Assembly: GCA_004352715.1 (NCBI GenBank)
Contig: SCFE01000060.1
Coordinates: 1,928,807 to 1,992,806, forward strand
DNA length: 64,000 nucleotides
Reading direction: 5' to 3'
Source: Hofstenia miamia
Taxonomy: Eukaryota; Xenacoelomorpha; Acoela
The translations under genes and the position numbers were made by a program. Each line of letters opens with the position of its first letter. Positions within the stretch are counted from its first letter, which is position 1. Under the pieces are notes generated by a model that saw nothing but the letters and a program-made list of their open reading frames with translations, was not told where the DNA came from and did not search any database. Below, piece after piece: positions 46,802 to 59,200 of this stretch.

Positions 46802-47032
46802 TTGTTCAAAATAGCAAAGGAAGCCAATATATATTGTAAGTGTAAATATTGTGCGAAAATTTGTAGTGACAATTCAAATTATGTGAGCTATGCTTTCTGT
46901 AACACAAATTTTCATGCTTCCTGCATTATCATAAACTTTACAGAATCTGAGGTTGTTATAAAATTTGGAAATAACACAGCTTGGTTTTGTAATAACTCCT
47001 CGCTGAACAAATCTGACTGTATATCCAAATAA
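46802..47032 (+). pseudogene. Possible PHD-like zinc-finger relic
   Basis: The frame has no ATG start. It contains CKCKYCAKICSDNSNYVSYA, then FCNTNFHASCIIINF and AWFCNNSSLN. The spacing of Cys and His resembles a PHD finger of the kind carried by some LINE ORF1 proteins, with key positions already lost. No reverse transcriptase follows it. The identification is weak. Confidence 0.25.
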
Positions 47033-47704
47033 ACAGCGACTACCTTTGTTGACGATAACTTTCAAATTTACTAATGATGAAAACGTAGAATTTGAAAATT
47101 TACAAAGGGAAACTGCATAAATAGTAACATGTTGGCTCGGATATAAATGCAATAAAGCTAACTACAGATGGCATTAAAAACTCTATTGAAAATTTTTAAC
47201 TTGATATATATATATATATTATGCGTTGTTTAAATGGTAGACGAAGTTTTATCGGAATAGGATTTGACTTTTTGGGGAAGCACCAAACACCAATTGTGTT
47301 CTTTCACTTATTCATTCATACTTATTAGCTCAAATAGGATAGAATCGGGTAATTTGAGTAATCTAGGAAATGGATGGTTAGGAATAACACCAACCTAAAT
47401 TAAAATGTTTAAGATCATTATGATCCAACCATTAAATGTCATAGAAAGTTGTTTTTAGGCATTATTGAAATTGAGTAAATGGTATTATCACTGAGTTATA
47501 TTCGTATTTGAAATGTAATAATTTCTTAAGTCGTATAGGATCACTTTTTCTGGAACAGAAAAATGATTTTAGTAGCAAACTTTTGTTAATTCTATACCAA
47601 TACTATTTAATTACCAAGGTGTATCACATTCCAGGTTATCACAATTGCATACATTAGTTTATTTTTGGATTTGCCGCTATAAAAATCATAAATATTCTTT
47701 TTAG

Positions 47705-48980
47705 GCCCATCCCTGTCAAAAAGGTACATTTCTCTGATGAACAGTGGCCTGCTAAATCAGATTTCCTCCATTGTAATGTGCTGAAAGCACGAGCTGAGCA
47801 AACTTATTTGATCAATCAGCTAAAGGATACAAGCTGCTCATCTCTTCCGAAAAAACCGTTGCCAATCCTTACAGATTCCTCAACATGTGATTTAGACAAT
47901 AATAATAGTAAGGTGTCATCACAATCTTGTGCTTTGAAACAGAAGACTAGTATAGAATCTCAAACGAAACTTTCAAATGTTATAGAAAATTCAGTTGAAA
48001 ACATTGAAAATCTTGATCCTCTTAAAGTTGGAAAACAAGATACTGCTGTTGAGAGCTCTCACTTACATTTTCTCTCAAACATTATACATAATTCAGTAAG
48101 AACTAATGAAAGACACAATGTATCTTCAAAGTCGAATGATTTAAAGCAGGATATAGCTTCAAATCTAGACACTAACATTTTTTCTGAAGTGGTACAAAAT
48201 TTAGATTGTAAAAATCATTCAACCGAAGTAAACGCTGGTCGTGTATTTCCAGAAGAAAATTCTCACATTTTATCAAATATAGCCGATTCAAGTCAATCTC
48301 AAACTAACGATTTGGCAGATATCAATTCAAATTTTATAACAAATTTGTCCTTCAAAATCCAGTGCTTAAAAGAAAAAGTGTCTACACGAGGAAATTATAA
48401 CACCTGCGCATCCAAAGATTCTGAAAATTTACAGCAGAAAGAACTGGATTGTAATGAAATTAAAGATGTGTCACTTGATTCTGATAGTAATGATTTGTTG
48501 GTATCTAATCCTATTCTGCCCCATAATCATGTTGTCTCCGATTCCAAGAATGTCCAAATAAGTCAAAAGCGTCCTCCGCTTATTAGTGTAACCCCTAGAC
48601 ACAAAAAAATATGTACTCGGTTTAAGAAAGACAACCGTATGATTTCTTTTAAGCAAAAGCGCACACCAAAGCGTAGAAGAATTCAGTTCAAAAGTAGGCC
48701 CTATCCCATTAGAACCTACTCTCACAACGATAATCTGATGTGTACAAATCTGACTCTGTCATTCTATGAAAGCAGGTTGCTTCTCTACAATGTGAAAAAC
48801 CCCTTCGTTAACTCGGTCTTTCCACGTTTCCGTAATGATTCAGACTGTCTTTATCCCTTACGAAGGATTGATCATATTATAGAGAAAGAACGAGCTTTGG
48901 ATAATCTTTTTCGAAAACAAGAAATTTCGTTCCGCAGAAGCAATCGTAGTAAATACAAACTTATTAATTACCATAATTAG
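47705..48980 (+). CDS. Large terminal exon of an unknown nuclear-type protein
   Basis: An acceptor (TTCTTTTTAG|G at 47704/47705) opens a frame that runs without a stop for 424 residues to TAG at 48980. There is no ATG near the start, so upstream exons (incoming phase 2) are required; none was identified. The exon begins PIPVKKVHFSDEQWPAKSDF. KKVHF fits the RVxF docking pattern for protein phosphatase 1. The middle is Ser/Asn-rich and probably disordered. A very basic patch follows (KQKRTPKRRRIQFKSRPYP), then a well-ordered C-terminus with FYESRLLLYNVKNPF, CLYPLRRIDHIIEKERALDN and FRKQEISFRR. The family is not recognised. Length and composition argue for a real exon. Confidence 0.6.
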
Positions 48981-49214
48981 TTTTTGACTTCATGTGTGTT
49001 TATAATTTTTTAGATTTTCAATTTTTCAATTAGGTTATGAACTATATTACTGTTTTAGATTTTTTATTTTTTTTCATATATTATGTTAGATTGTTATAAT
49101 CAGGGTTATTTGACACTTTTTGTGTATATTGACATGTTGTGTTCTTGTGATTAGGTTTCATATAATTTGTTCATACACAGTGGCCAAGTTAGGGGTAAAA
49201 ATTTATGCATTGAT

Positions 49215-49388
49215 TCTGCAACTTTTTTGTTTGTTACACCAGCAGCTGAAGAATTACTTAGTAAAACAGGATCCACACCGGTAAAGCTAGATCCACAGAC
49301 TACTGAAATACCTTTGTTTCTTATAACATATTGATATTATGAAACTACTTGAATTACTTGATAACATGCCTTGGAAAAATAATTCAAG
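49215..49388 (+). pseudogene. Possible orphan exon with one frameshift
   Basis: The frame from 49215 reads FVTPAAEELLSKTG, then STPVKLDPQTTEIPLFLI, and stops. A one-base shift gives HIDIMKLLELLDNMPWKNNS up to a perfect donor (TCAAG|GTAAGA, exon end 49388). A possible acceptor (CACCAG or CAGCAG) lies near 49250. The protein-like content and strong donor suggest an exon with an indel error or a pseudogene. The family is unknown. Confidence 0.3.
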
Positions 49389-49977
49389 GTAAGATACTTG
49401 TCAATACCTTGGTTATTATGTATTCCCGCACTTATTTTTACTTGTCATTCATGTTTTCTAATAATGACGTTAATGTAATATTTTCAATATTTCCCGATAA
49501 AATGTCTTGACGTTTTTTAATATTGTGCGCTAAAATATTTGAGGACAATTAATACCGATCTAACTCACATTCTTCACACATAGACTTGCAAATTGACATA
49601 TGCATGTATTTTAAGGTTTACGTCGAGACTCAAGCACATGCTTTAATAAACTAAAATTCCAATGCTACCGAAATGGCAAATCTAAATTCCTAAGGAAGTT
49701 TATCACTCGGTTAATATCTACAGTATTTATAAATATTAGCTGTATATTAACGTCAATAACTAAGTATTTTGTTGTGGACATGGTCGTCTAAAATGAAAAT
49801 TCGTTTTCAAAAATTCGCAAAGTTAAAATGTTTACTGCTCGTGTGAAAATAATTTCCACAGCCTTTAGAAATTGACGTTGGTGTTAAAATATTTAGATGG
49901 AAAAATATTAAATAAAATCAACGCTCTCATTCCGCCATACTATGTAATCAAACAATGAAACTATGTATTATAATTAA
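49389..49977. other. AT-rich stretch
   Basis: No supported feature. Confidence 0.4.
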
Positions 49978-50400
49978 TCAGAAAACATCATAGTTATTTG
50001 TGAAAGTGACTAGGTCTTTAAAAAAAGCATCAGGGAAAATCTTTGCAGATTTTTCATCAGTACCCGTGTCGCTCAAATGATTTTTCTTCATGGGATGAAG
50101 TAAGGTCCTACAGATGTTTGTCCATATTTGATTTTGATGTTTGCTATACAACTTAGAATCGGCAGCTGCAAAGAACTCTTTTACATGACTGATGTTCACA
50201 AATATACAGGAGTTAACAAATTTCTTTTGTACTTTCTCAAAATAAATAATCCTTTGAATGCTCGTGGTAAACGTTTATTTAACAGATTTTTGAAGAGCTT
50301 TTTAAATGTATTTAAGTTCTTTGCTTTTGGTATTCTTTGATAGGTTATTCCATAGATTAGCTGTTATTACCGTGTATGAATTTCAAATGCCCATTCACAA
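49978..50400 (-). pseudogene. LINE relics on the minus strand
   Basis: The minus-strand frame 50199-49978 contains KHQNQIWTNICRTLLHPMKK, then FPDAFFKDLVTFTNN. This resembles the linker between endonuclease and reverse transcriptase in Jockey/CR1-type LINEs (a W-x-x-I-x-x-LL, K-L and F-x-x-FF-x-K pattern). From 50390 to 50270 a different frame has LWNNLSK and NLNTFKKLFKNLLNKRL, like the far C-terminal end of such elements. The unusual order suggests two fragments. No catalytic motif is present. Confidence 0.35.
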
Positions 50401-53400
50401 TTATTCTTGTACCTATCACTTTGCACTCATATCTTGAAATTGCTTAAATATTTTCCGTGAGGGAATGTGTCTTTTAAGTTCTTTTTCATTATTAAAATTT
50501 TAATTTTTAATGCCGTCAATGTTTACTGGGTCTTTCTAAGACTGACAAATTATGGTAAATAAGTAAAGTTTTCTTTATCACCTAATGAAACGGTGAATTT
50601 CATTTTATAAAAATTTGTAAACTTTGCAACACAGTTCAAAGTGTTCATTTCTTGTATGTACTACACTTCATCTGGTTGACTTGTCAATCTTGCACTTATC
50701 TTTAAAATGCACCTTTTGGGATCACTTCTTCTGTGAAGTTTAAACATTAATTTATTTGCATGTCATTTGATATAAGCACTCGAAAAGTACATCGGTTATG
50801 TGAATGTTTTTTCCGTTGGCTTGCAACGAATGTACTTGTCTATAGAAGGAAAATTGCTATTATTATAAATGCTTTCATCTACTAATTTAATGGATTCTTG
50901 TTAGATTCTTGGAATGAACTATTTATTTTAGTGTAAAGGCCATTTTTAAATAAAAAATTTCCTTTCCTAAAAAGTCCTGTAATCAGAATGAAAATTTTTT
51001 TGTCTGTTTTCTCTACATTCTATATTTATTGTGTATAATTCTCTTGTAGTAGTATTAATTTATATTTATTCTGGAAGAAACTATTAGTTTTACGTTCAAA
51101 CGTCTTAGTGATGTTTAAACCCATTTAGAAAGAACATACTTAATTTTATTTTCAGGTATTTTGAAAATTTTGAAATATATCGTGTATTACAGTCGGATTC
51201 TCATGTATTTTAGGTTTTGTCATCCGCTTTTGTTCCAGCCCACAGCATTAGTGAAATTGATTAGAAGTTTCGTTTTAGCTTTATTGATTACTCAATTCAA
51301 TCAATAGCATTTTTCAAAGTTATAACTTTGGGAATAGAAATGGTACCTTGGAAATGTATTTTATATTTAACAAGTAGTTTATTTAATGTAAAAGTAGATT
51401 GTTCTCACCATTCAAAATTGAATATTCAAATGTCATACTTTTCACACTTAGTGTTATAATAACCAGGAATCAATTGTAAACTAACCCGCAATTTGAGTGT
51501 TTCGATTTCATGTAAATATGAATTTAGTTTTCAATATATAGATATGTCCACTTACCACAACAGTGGTGATTGATGTCCCATGGCGTTGAAATTTTTGCTT
51601 TTTTAAAGGATTTCTTCCTCAAAAATGTCAGTTTTTTGCATTTCAATTGTTATCTACATATAAAATCTGATTTAGAAAAATAAGATTTGTTTGAAATTGT
51701 TAAAAAAACCATTTTTTATATGTGTTATCGAAGACGACGTGCACGTTTATGACGTTCTTCATCACTGTTAATGACGTTAATTATGTATTGAGGTCATTTT
51801 TAGATGTCATAGATATCTTTCAAAATCTCAAATGTCATTGCAGGTAATTCAATCTACGCCAGCTTTAATAGTTTAGTGTGGATGTATTCGCTATTAATTT
51901 TTTAACTATTAGTTGCTAATAATTATTTACTGCTGCTGCTACATAATTGAATGCTATCTCATCACTTAATTTTTCGTCATCTGTGATATTGGTCTTTTTC
52001 TTCAAAATTTACTTCTGCTTAAGATAGTAGCATGCTGAGGATTCAACGTTCATGGGAGGAATATCCTCTTCAGGTTCCCAACGCTAAATTATTTTTTAGC
52101 AATTTTCAACAATTAAATAAGAAAATGGTACAATGCACTTTGCCGGTTTATTTTTGCAAATTTTTTACATTTTCTAGAGGCTTCGCCACATTGTTTATCA
52201 GCTTACTTGATCACTACTTAGATAATCCTAAAAGTACTGCAGATACCTCTGTCATTTGACACTTATCTATTCGAAGTTTAATTTTGGTTCTTCGCCTAAT
52301 CAATCCTTCAACTATACATTCTTTGTTTTAATTTTTAGTTAAATGTCCCATGTACATTAAAGTTACTAGAATATGCGAGCGTAGGACAATGCCATCGGTT
52401 TATTTGTTCTGCACGTGGTGTCATGCATGCTCGCGAGCATTTGAGTGGCGCCACTAACGGTTTAATATATTTTGATTGGTTTTGCTTCGAGATATTTAAT
52501 TCGATTGTGTAGTGATTGGAATTCAAATCCCCACGACACGGCAAAGCTTTTTATCTGTAATTCATTTGATTGATTGAACTTCATTTGAGGTATTACTTCT
52601 TTTTTAAATTACATCTTCTTTGCTTCCAAGTTTCTTCTAATAGTAAGGTTGCTTTATTTCATTCTAATTTAAATTATAACTGCTAAGGTTGCCCAACTGA
52701 TTAATTGTTTCAATTAAAAAGAATAGTTATGTTGGTAATTTTAATACAGGCCTTCATTTTAGTACTTTTGTTCATGTCAAGTTAGATCATAAATTTACAA
52801 AAAATATAGCTTAATTTTTACAAATGAATTTCAGAATTAACCAAAACTAGGCAAAGGTGGGTGGAATTCCGTTTTTGTGAAAAAAATGCGTTTTAGTCGT
52901 ATTCTATACCAAAAAAGTATATTTTTGTTTTTTCGTTTTTTATTGAACTCTGGAAAAGTTAGTTTTGCTTCAAGAAGATAGGGCACTATGCATGACGTAA
53001 ATCATCTATAGCCACATCAAAAAATTTCCCCAATGAGGTTTCTATGCATTTCTATCTGAAATAAATGAATAATGTATGATCTTATGTTGTAAACTCTTCA
53101 TTTAGCATAGATAATAGAAAGACTCAGCAATACTATAGCCACACAATTTTTTTATTAAAGATGTTTTAAACGTTTTTTATAAGCATTGCTTAAAACACTT
53201 TGGTTTAAACGTCCCCATCCTGACTAGAACAGAAATAATTCCTTGAAAATCATTTAACAGAAGAAATTCCAAGAGGTAGAATGTGTGAATTTGCAGATTC
53301 AAATTTTTAAAAGTTCATGTAACTGTTTATCTTTTTGAGTTAATGAATACAGGTATTTAACATACTAATAATGTTTTTGCAGGTAATTTTGACCATTTTA

Positions 53401-54066
53401 GCTTTTCAAAGTGTTTCGATCACGAGCATACATTTTCAATAGCTTTTATAGATTGTATTGTATGCTTGCAATTACAGAATCCTTTTTAAAATGACCAGAT
53501 TTTGCACATTTCCCATTACTAAAATATTAAGATTTTATTTAATGAAAATGATTTGCAATTATTTTCTTTAGATAAACAGCATTCCTTAGCTATCTCTTTT
53601 GTACTCGGAATTGTTGATTTTTAAGTGTGTTGAGTACAATCTGTGAATAGCTTTGATAGCGTGGACAAGCGTCAAAATGTTGTAATTCATTACACTTGTG
53701 TGCGCCGGTGTGCTAGCACATTAGTCAATAGTCAATTTATTGATTTTTAAGTTTATGGGCGTATTCACGCAAGCGGATTATTTCCATTGTGTTATTTAAA
53801 AATTGTTGTTTAAGGTATGAATCTTTAATGCCAACCATTTAACTCTAATTTATCATTTATTTTTAATTTAAATTTGATTATTCTTAAAGTATTCAATAAT
53901 ATTTTGTTAGCGATGATTTCTAATTTTTAAATATTTATATTGGTTCTGCTTTTGTTATGATTTGTTAGTTTTTGCATAATATTTTGATGCATTCTTGCTG
54001 CGGACTGGACGTTCATTACCTTTGAATAGTTATTTTATCAAAAAATGACAGGCTCGATTTGCAAAC
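50401..54066. other. AT-rich intergenic stretch
   Basis: No gene could be supported on either strand. A less AT-rich patch at 52360-52460 contains the 14-bp palindrome ATGCTCGCGAGCAT and the 10-bp palindrome GTGGCGCCAC. An open frame at 52032-52259 has no splice signals or known motif. If ACLY has an upstream 5' UTR exon it may be here or to the right. Confidence 0.4.
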
Positions 54067-55470
54067 TTAACCCTCAACAGTACATGTATATACAAAAGTA
54101 CACATGATAATTTTGACCCTTCAGTGTGCTTTCATAAACTAGTTTTAGATTTATCTGTTTTATGAGCGATTATGCTTTGTTATAATGTTATAATCAATGA
54201 GCATTGGATTATTTCTATAAAGTATACTTTAAAACAATTATGTCAAAATCACCATCAGTACGCTTGTGGACATTTTGTACACATTCTTATATTGGTGTTA
54301 AATCGGCTCACTCAATGCTGAACAGCAAGTTTTCTATGTTCAAGGCAGCTGCAGTCACAGTGGCGACTGTAGTGTTGGATAGGGGAATAACGCTTGTCAA
54401 CTGTTTGTCAATTAATGACGTCAGGTAGTCTTTCATATTGCGATTCTTATTCACAGTAAGCATTTAAATCAGTCCCCTGGATCAGTCTATTATCGCGGGA
54501 ATTTGCACTTTCTTGTCATTTATTATCATGGAATGACACTGGATGGTTGTGCAATCATGTGATCTTCTGCGTATTGCAAATGAAATTGCAGATGAAAATG
54601 AAGAAATCCCTGATAAAGACGCTTATATTGATTTTCCGGACAACAGTGTTGGCATTGACCTGGAAAATGAATTGATCTCTGAGTATTCTGTTGTTGATGG
54701 TGAAGGAGACACTGAAGCATTCGAAGAAGATTGAGGATAGTGAAGATACAAACGTTGATTCTAACAATCCTGAATCAGGAAATGATAAGGAAATTGTATG
54801 TGGTGACATAAATTATAAACGGTGCCCGTATTCTTGGACTACACAGGTTCAAAATATGTCTTCTGCAGCACCTCACACTCTTTGTAATCCTGCAACATAA
54901 ATGCAATTGTTTTTTTCGTTTTCGATGACGATGTCATTCGTCATATTCTGCGGCATTCAAACCGAACGGTGATTGATATTCGACATGAACATACAACAAT
55001 TATTACTCACTGCATGAAACCATTCACTTATGATGAAGTGTTTGCATGTTTTGGAGTAATGATCAGAGCTAGTGGAGAAAGTGAAAATATGTCCGATATC
55101 CAAGACTTATGGTCAAAAACTGATAGTCGACCATTCTATCAAGTTACCATCGGGCTTCAGCGCTTCAAGTTTTTTCTGAGATGAATCAGATTTGACAATT
55201 TTTGAAATAGAGAAGAGTGAAAGTCTGAGACACTTGCAGCTATTCGTGAAGTGTGGAGCTTGTTTTTGAATAATTTGTGACGTTTTTATATTCCAAGTTC
55301 AGTGATTAATGTTGACAAACAATTAGTAGGCTATCGCGCAAAGACACCTGGTCGAACACACATGCACCGCAAGCCCCATAATTACGGGATCAAAATATTT
55401 TGGGCATGTGAATCAACCACTGGATTTGCACTGAATGGAATATTCTATATTGGTAAGCCCACCTAACAAA
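54067..55470 (+). mobile_element. piggyBac-like element, 5' half
   Basis: TTAA (54067-54070) followed by CCCTCAACAGTACATG fits a piggyBac end and target site. The coding relic begins at about 54540. No matching right end was found before ACLY, so the 3' half is deleted. Confidence 0.6.
54543..55470 (+). pseudogene. piggyBac transposase, N-terminal half, frameshifted
   Basis: The start is acidic (EIADENEEIPDKDAYIDFPD, EGDTEAFEED), as usual for the family. Then come YKRCPYSWTTQV, FTYDEVFACFGVMIRASGES, DLWSKTDSRPFYQVTI with LQRFKFFLR, LAAIREVWSLFLNNL, FYIPSSVINVDKQLVGYRAK (the Asp in VDKQL is the first catalytic Asp position), HRKPHNYGIKIFWACES and GFALNGIFYIGKP. At least three stops or frameshifts interrupt it. 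The remaining catalytic residues and the Cys-rich C-terminal domain are missing, so it cannot be active. Confidence 0.8.
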
Positions 55471-56275
55471 AATCTGGCATTTGCGTCGTTATTAATTTGG
55501 TTTTTATGACATCAGTTTCAAGTGAAACGTCAGTATGGCGAGAATTGCAGATAAATTGACTATATTTGACTGGCCCATGCCTCCTCATTTTTGTATGTTC
55601 ATGTAAAATTCATCATACAAAATTTGCTATTGTTCCAGATTCACCATAAAAATATATGTAAACATATATTTGTGTACAGCATGAACATGCAAGCAATAAA
55701 TGTATATATAAGTCCTAAAGAGTTTAGATAATTCTTCTACAAACTACAGTACAAAATGTCTGGGTGAAATACATGAATTCCTTGGCATGAAAATTACAGG
55801 AAAGTATTGTGTACAAATTCTACACACACGTATGGATGAAGTTCCTTTTTTGCCATACTATTGAGTGTTAATGCAGTTTGGCGGTAGATCCCCTCAATGT
55901 AATGGGATTTGTACAAGTTTTGAATGTCAATCGCTCTGAAGCTTTTTAATATGTCTACAAAAAATTTTCTGAATGTGCTAAATTTTAACATTAAATTCGA
56001 CATTTTTTCTCTTATTTTACATAACATATGTATTATTGGGGACATTTTTGTAGCCCCTTCATCTGAGCATAAGATAGAAAAAGTCTTTAATAAAAATTAA
56101 CTCCAATGCTGGTCTTTTGTGCTAATTTTTAAAATTGTTCCGCTTCTAGTATCCATTGATATTAAGTGTACAGTAGAAAATGTAAAACAATATATTATAC
56201 AATTTTAAACTTTGCGCATTTCGTAATAGACAACAGCTGCATTAATGCCACATGTTTTCAATTGATTTGTTTTAG
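55471..56275. other. Stretch between the piggyBac relic and ACLY
   Basis: No supported gene. The sequence just before 56276 ends in a splice acceptor (GTTTTAG), so at least part of it is an ACLY 5' intron and the true promoter lies further upstream. Confidence 0.4.
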
Positions 56276-59200
56276 AATGTCTGCTAAAGCTATTACTGAG
56301 TACACCGGAAAGCAATTGCTGTACAAACACCTTCATACGGTGAAAATTCAGCCGCTGGTGAGTGTTGAATCCTCCACAAATTTGGAAGCACTTCCCTCCT
56401 CCCATCCATGGCTTCTTTCAGAAAAACTCGTTGTGAAAGTCGATCAGTTGATAAAACGACGTGGGAAACTCGGATTGATTGCCGTTAACATCGATTGGAA
56501 TGGTGAATTTCAGCGACATCCAAATATATATTTTTATTTGGCATTTCCCTGTTACTCATAATTGTATTTTTACATGAATATTATGTAATTTTATTTGTGC
56601 TAACTAGTATTAAGATATTTATACATTTATAAATTATGCAGGAATGAATCAATTATAACACAACCTTTGCTGTTTTTTAGCTTAGAAGTTTCTAAAATCG
56701 CAATAATAAAAAAATTCGATATTTACTATTTGCACCCCATAACATTCTTTTTACATTTAAATCCGGTTAAATTTGCCCTAATTTACATTTGGATTGATAG
56801 AGGAGAACACTCAATGTTATTGAACGTGTTTGGATGTCGCTCAGGCGTGGTTGTTGTCTAGGTGCAAAAGAGTGGATCACTGAAAGGCGAAACAAAATGC
56901 ATAATGTTGCGGGTATTTCTGGTAGAATTGATCGCTTCTTGATTGAACCGTGTGTTCCCCATTCAGCGGAGGGCTACTTTTCAATTATTTCTGTGCGTTC
57001 TGGAGACAAAATTATTTATCATCCCAGTGGTGGTGTTAACATCAGTGATGACTTTGAGCAGACAGCATCCAGCGTTGTCGTCTCAATTCAAGATCCTGTT
57101 TTGAAAGAAGATCACTTGCAAGTGCTCTTGGAAAAGGTTTCTTCACATGATAAGCTTCTTCTTGGACCATTTTTGACAGAGCTGTACGATGCTTTTGTTA
57201 AATTACATTTCACACTCCTCGAAGTAAGTAGTTGTTTTACTATACATTGCTGAGCGCGTACATATATTACATAGAGGCAAACAAGGGTACCTGAATTCAC
57301 TAATTATAAATTTAATTTGTTCCTACAATAAGTACAAGTCGTCTTCTGACAAATTTAACGAATCTCGAAGCCTACTAAGGGAAACTGATAGCCATAGTCT
57401 CATTAAGAATTCACAAAGCAATTTCAGTAAATGTATTAAGAAATATTTTGTCGAGTGGCTACTCTCCAGCTAGTAATGTAAAAATAATTTTTTTTCATCA
57501 TGTATGAGTTTTTTCTTCAGATACTCTCAACAAAATTATTTTGTTTAACCTACTTTGACTTTTTATTTTCTAATTTTATATTTGAGTTCTTAGATTCGGT
57601 CTTTTATTTTTAAGCCTTTACATTATCATTAAGTTCATACCTTTAAGTTGTGCAGCATAGATAAATTGTAGGATTCTTTCTATATTGATTATCCAAATTA
57701 TTTTTAATTCTCATGCCTATATTTTCGTAGTACACGCAGCTCACTTTGTGTACACCAAACTAAAGTCTAAGATTAAGTTAGCACAATTTTAAACTTTAAC
57801 GAAAATACGAAAAGCATAATTGTAGTTTGAAATTTAAAGTCATGGAGTATCCATTTAGTTAGTTTAATATAATTACATTTCCAACGAAAATCAGTGTTCC
57901 TTAGCTAAATTCTTTTTTCCTAGTTTGATTTTCTACCAGCAATTTCTTACTTATTCCATTGTATTTATTAAAGTTAACCACTAGAAAGTTATTGTAAAGT
58001 TATAAATTATTAAAATTTTCATTTTTATCTATCTACATGTCATTTGCTTTCTGGCTATAATGAACGTTTATATTTGAATCTATTTTTAGAATGAACTTAT
58101 TTTTTTGTTTCTTGGTTTATTACTCCCATCCTAATCATCCCATATCTTAGTTTCGAGTGCTATTAGATATATTTAAGTAGCTTGCATAGACAATGCTTCA
58201 AATTTTTATTATCTTGTAAACAAATAGATGAGAGACTTGACATTTAGTTCAAATTTTCAAATTTATTTAAATAAATTTTTTGATATCATTATTCGAATTA
58301 AGAATTATGTTTTATCATAATTTGATTGAATTTTGTGGAATAAGTTATATTATTTGAAGAAATCACTAATCTATCATTTTAGCAAATTGTCAACTAAAAT
58401 GGATAATTGGGAATGTATATAATGATGATTTAAATGCCTACAAATGGTTTTATGATTTTGTATCTTTCAATTCTCTCTTGTCCGCCGCGATTGAAAAATT
58501 CGTGGGGATTAAACAGTGTGAAACAACCAGATCAATAACTGTTTGGCCGCTTCTTCCCTTTCAAAAACGGTCTAAGCATTATATGAACTTGTGGACTTTT
58601 TATGTGATTGTTGCAATAAAAAAATATTTTTTTAGCGTTTTTCATGCAATAGAAATAATTTTTTTCCAAAATTTTCTGCTCTCACATCAAAAAAAGGGCG
58701 TCTTAGAATGACTAGCTTTCACATATATAAATGTAAACCTTAAAGTTTTTGTGAAGGCCTCATAAATCATTAAAGTTTTTACAAAATTTGATTAGATTTC
58801 GTATGACGTGCAAATATTTTTAGGAAAAAATTAGAACCGATCCCATTTGAAATTTTTTAGGCGTTTCTAGCCAGTGCCAGGTGATAATGATTTATTGGTA
58901 TTGAAACTAAGAAAATCACTAAATTTTATGTCAGGCTTTATTTTTTTCGATGGTACAATTTGGAAAATTCTGTTAATTAGAGTAAATATGATTTGCTCTG
59001 AAGGCCGTTGTTTAACTATAGAGAGGATGTAACTCGAACAATTAATCATATATCTACTTCTTGTTTCGTAATTGAATGCTAGTGAAGTTGCTAATATTGA
59101 CGTGATAGGTTGCAATGAAACTTAGTTTTAAAATTCATTAGTTTTGTAAGCTTCTAGCAAGACAGTCTAATATTGAATCTGGACGTCTCTAGATTATTTA

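Noticed and set aside
52032-52259. A 75-codon plus-strand frame
   Set aside because: No recognisable motif, no splice context and a composition like the AT-rich background.
58478-58711. A frame inside ACLY intron 2
   Set aside because: The flanking ACLY exons 57223 and 59346 join in phase 0 and give continuous homology, so nothing is missing between them.
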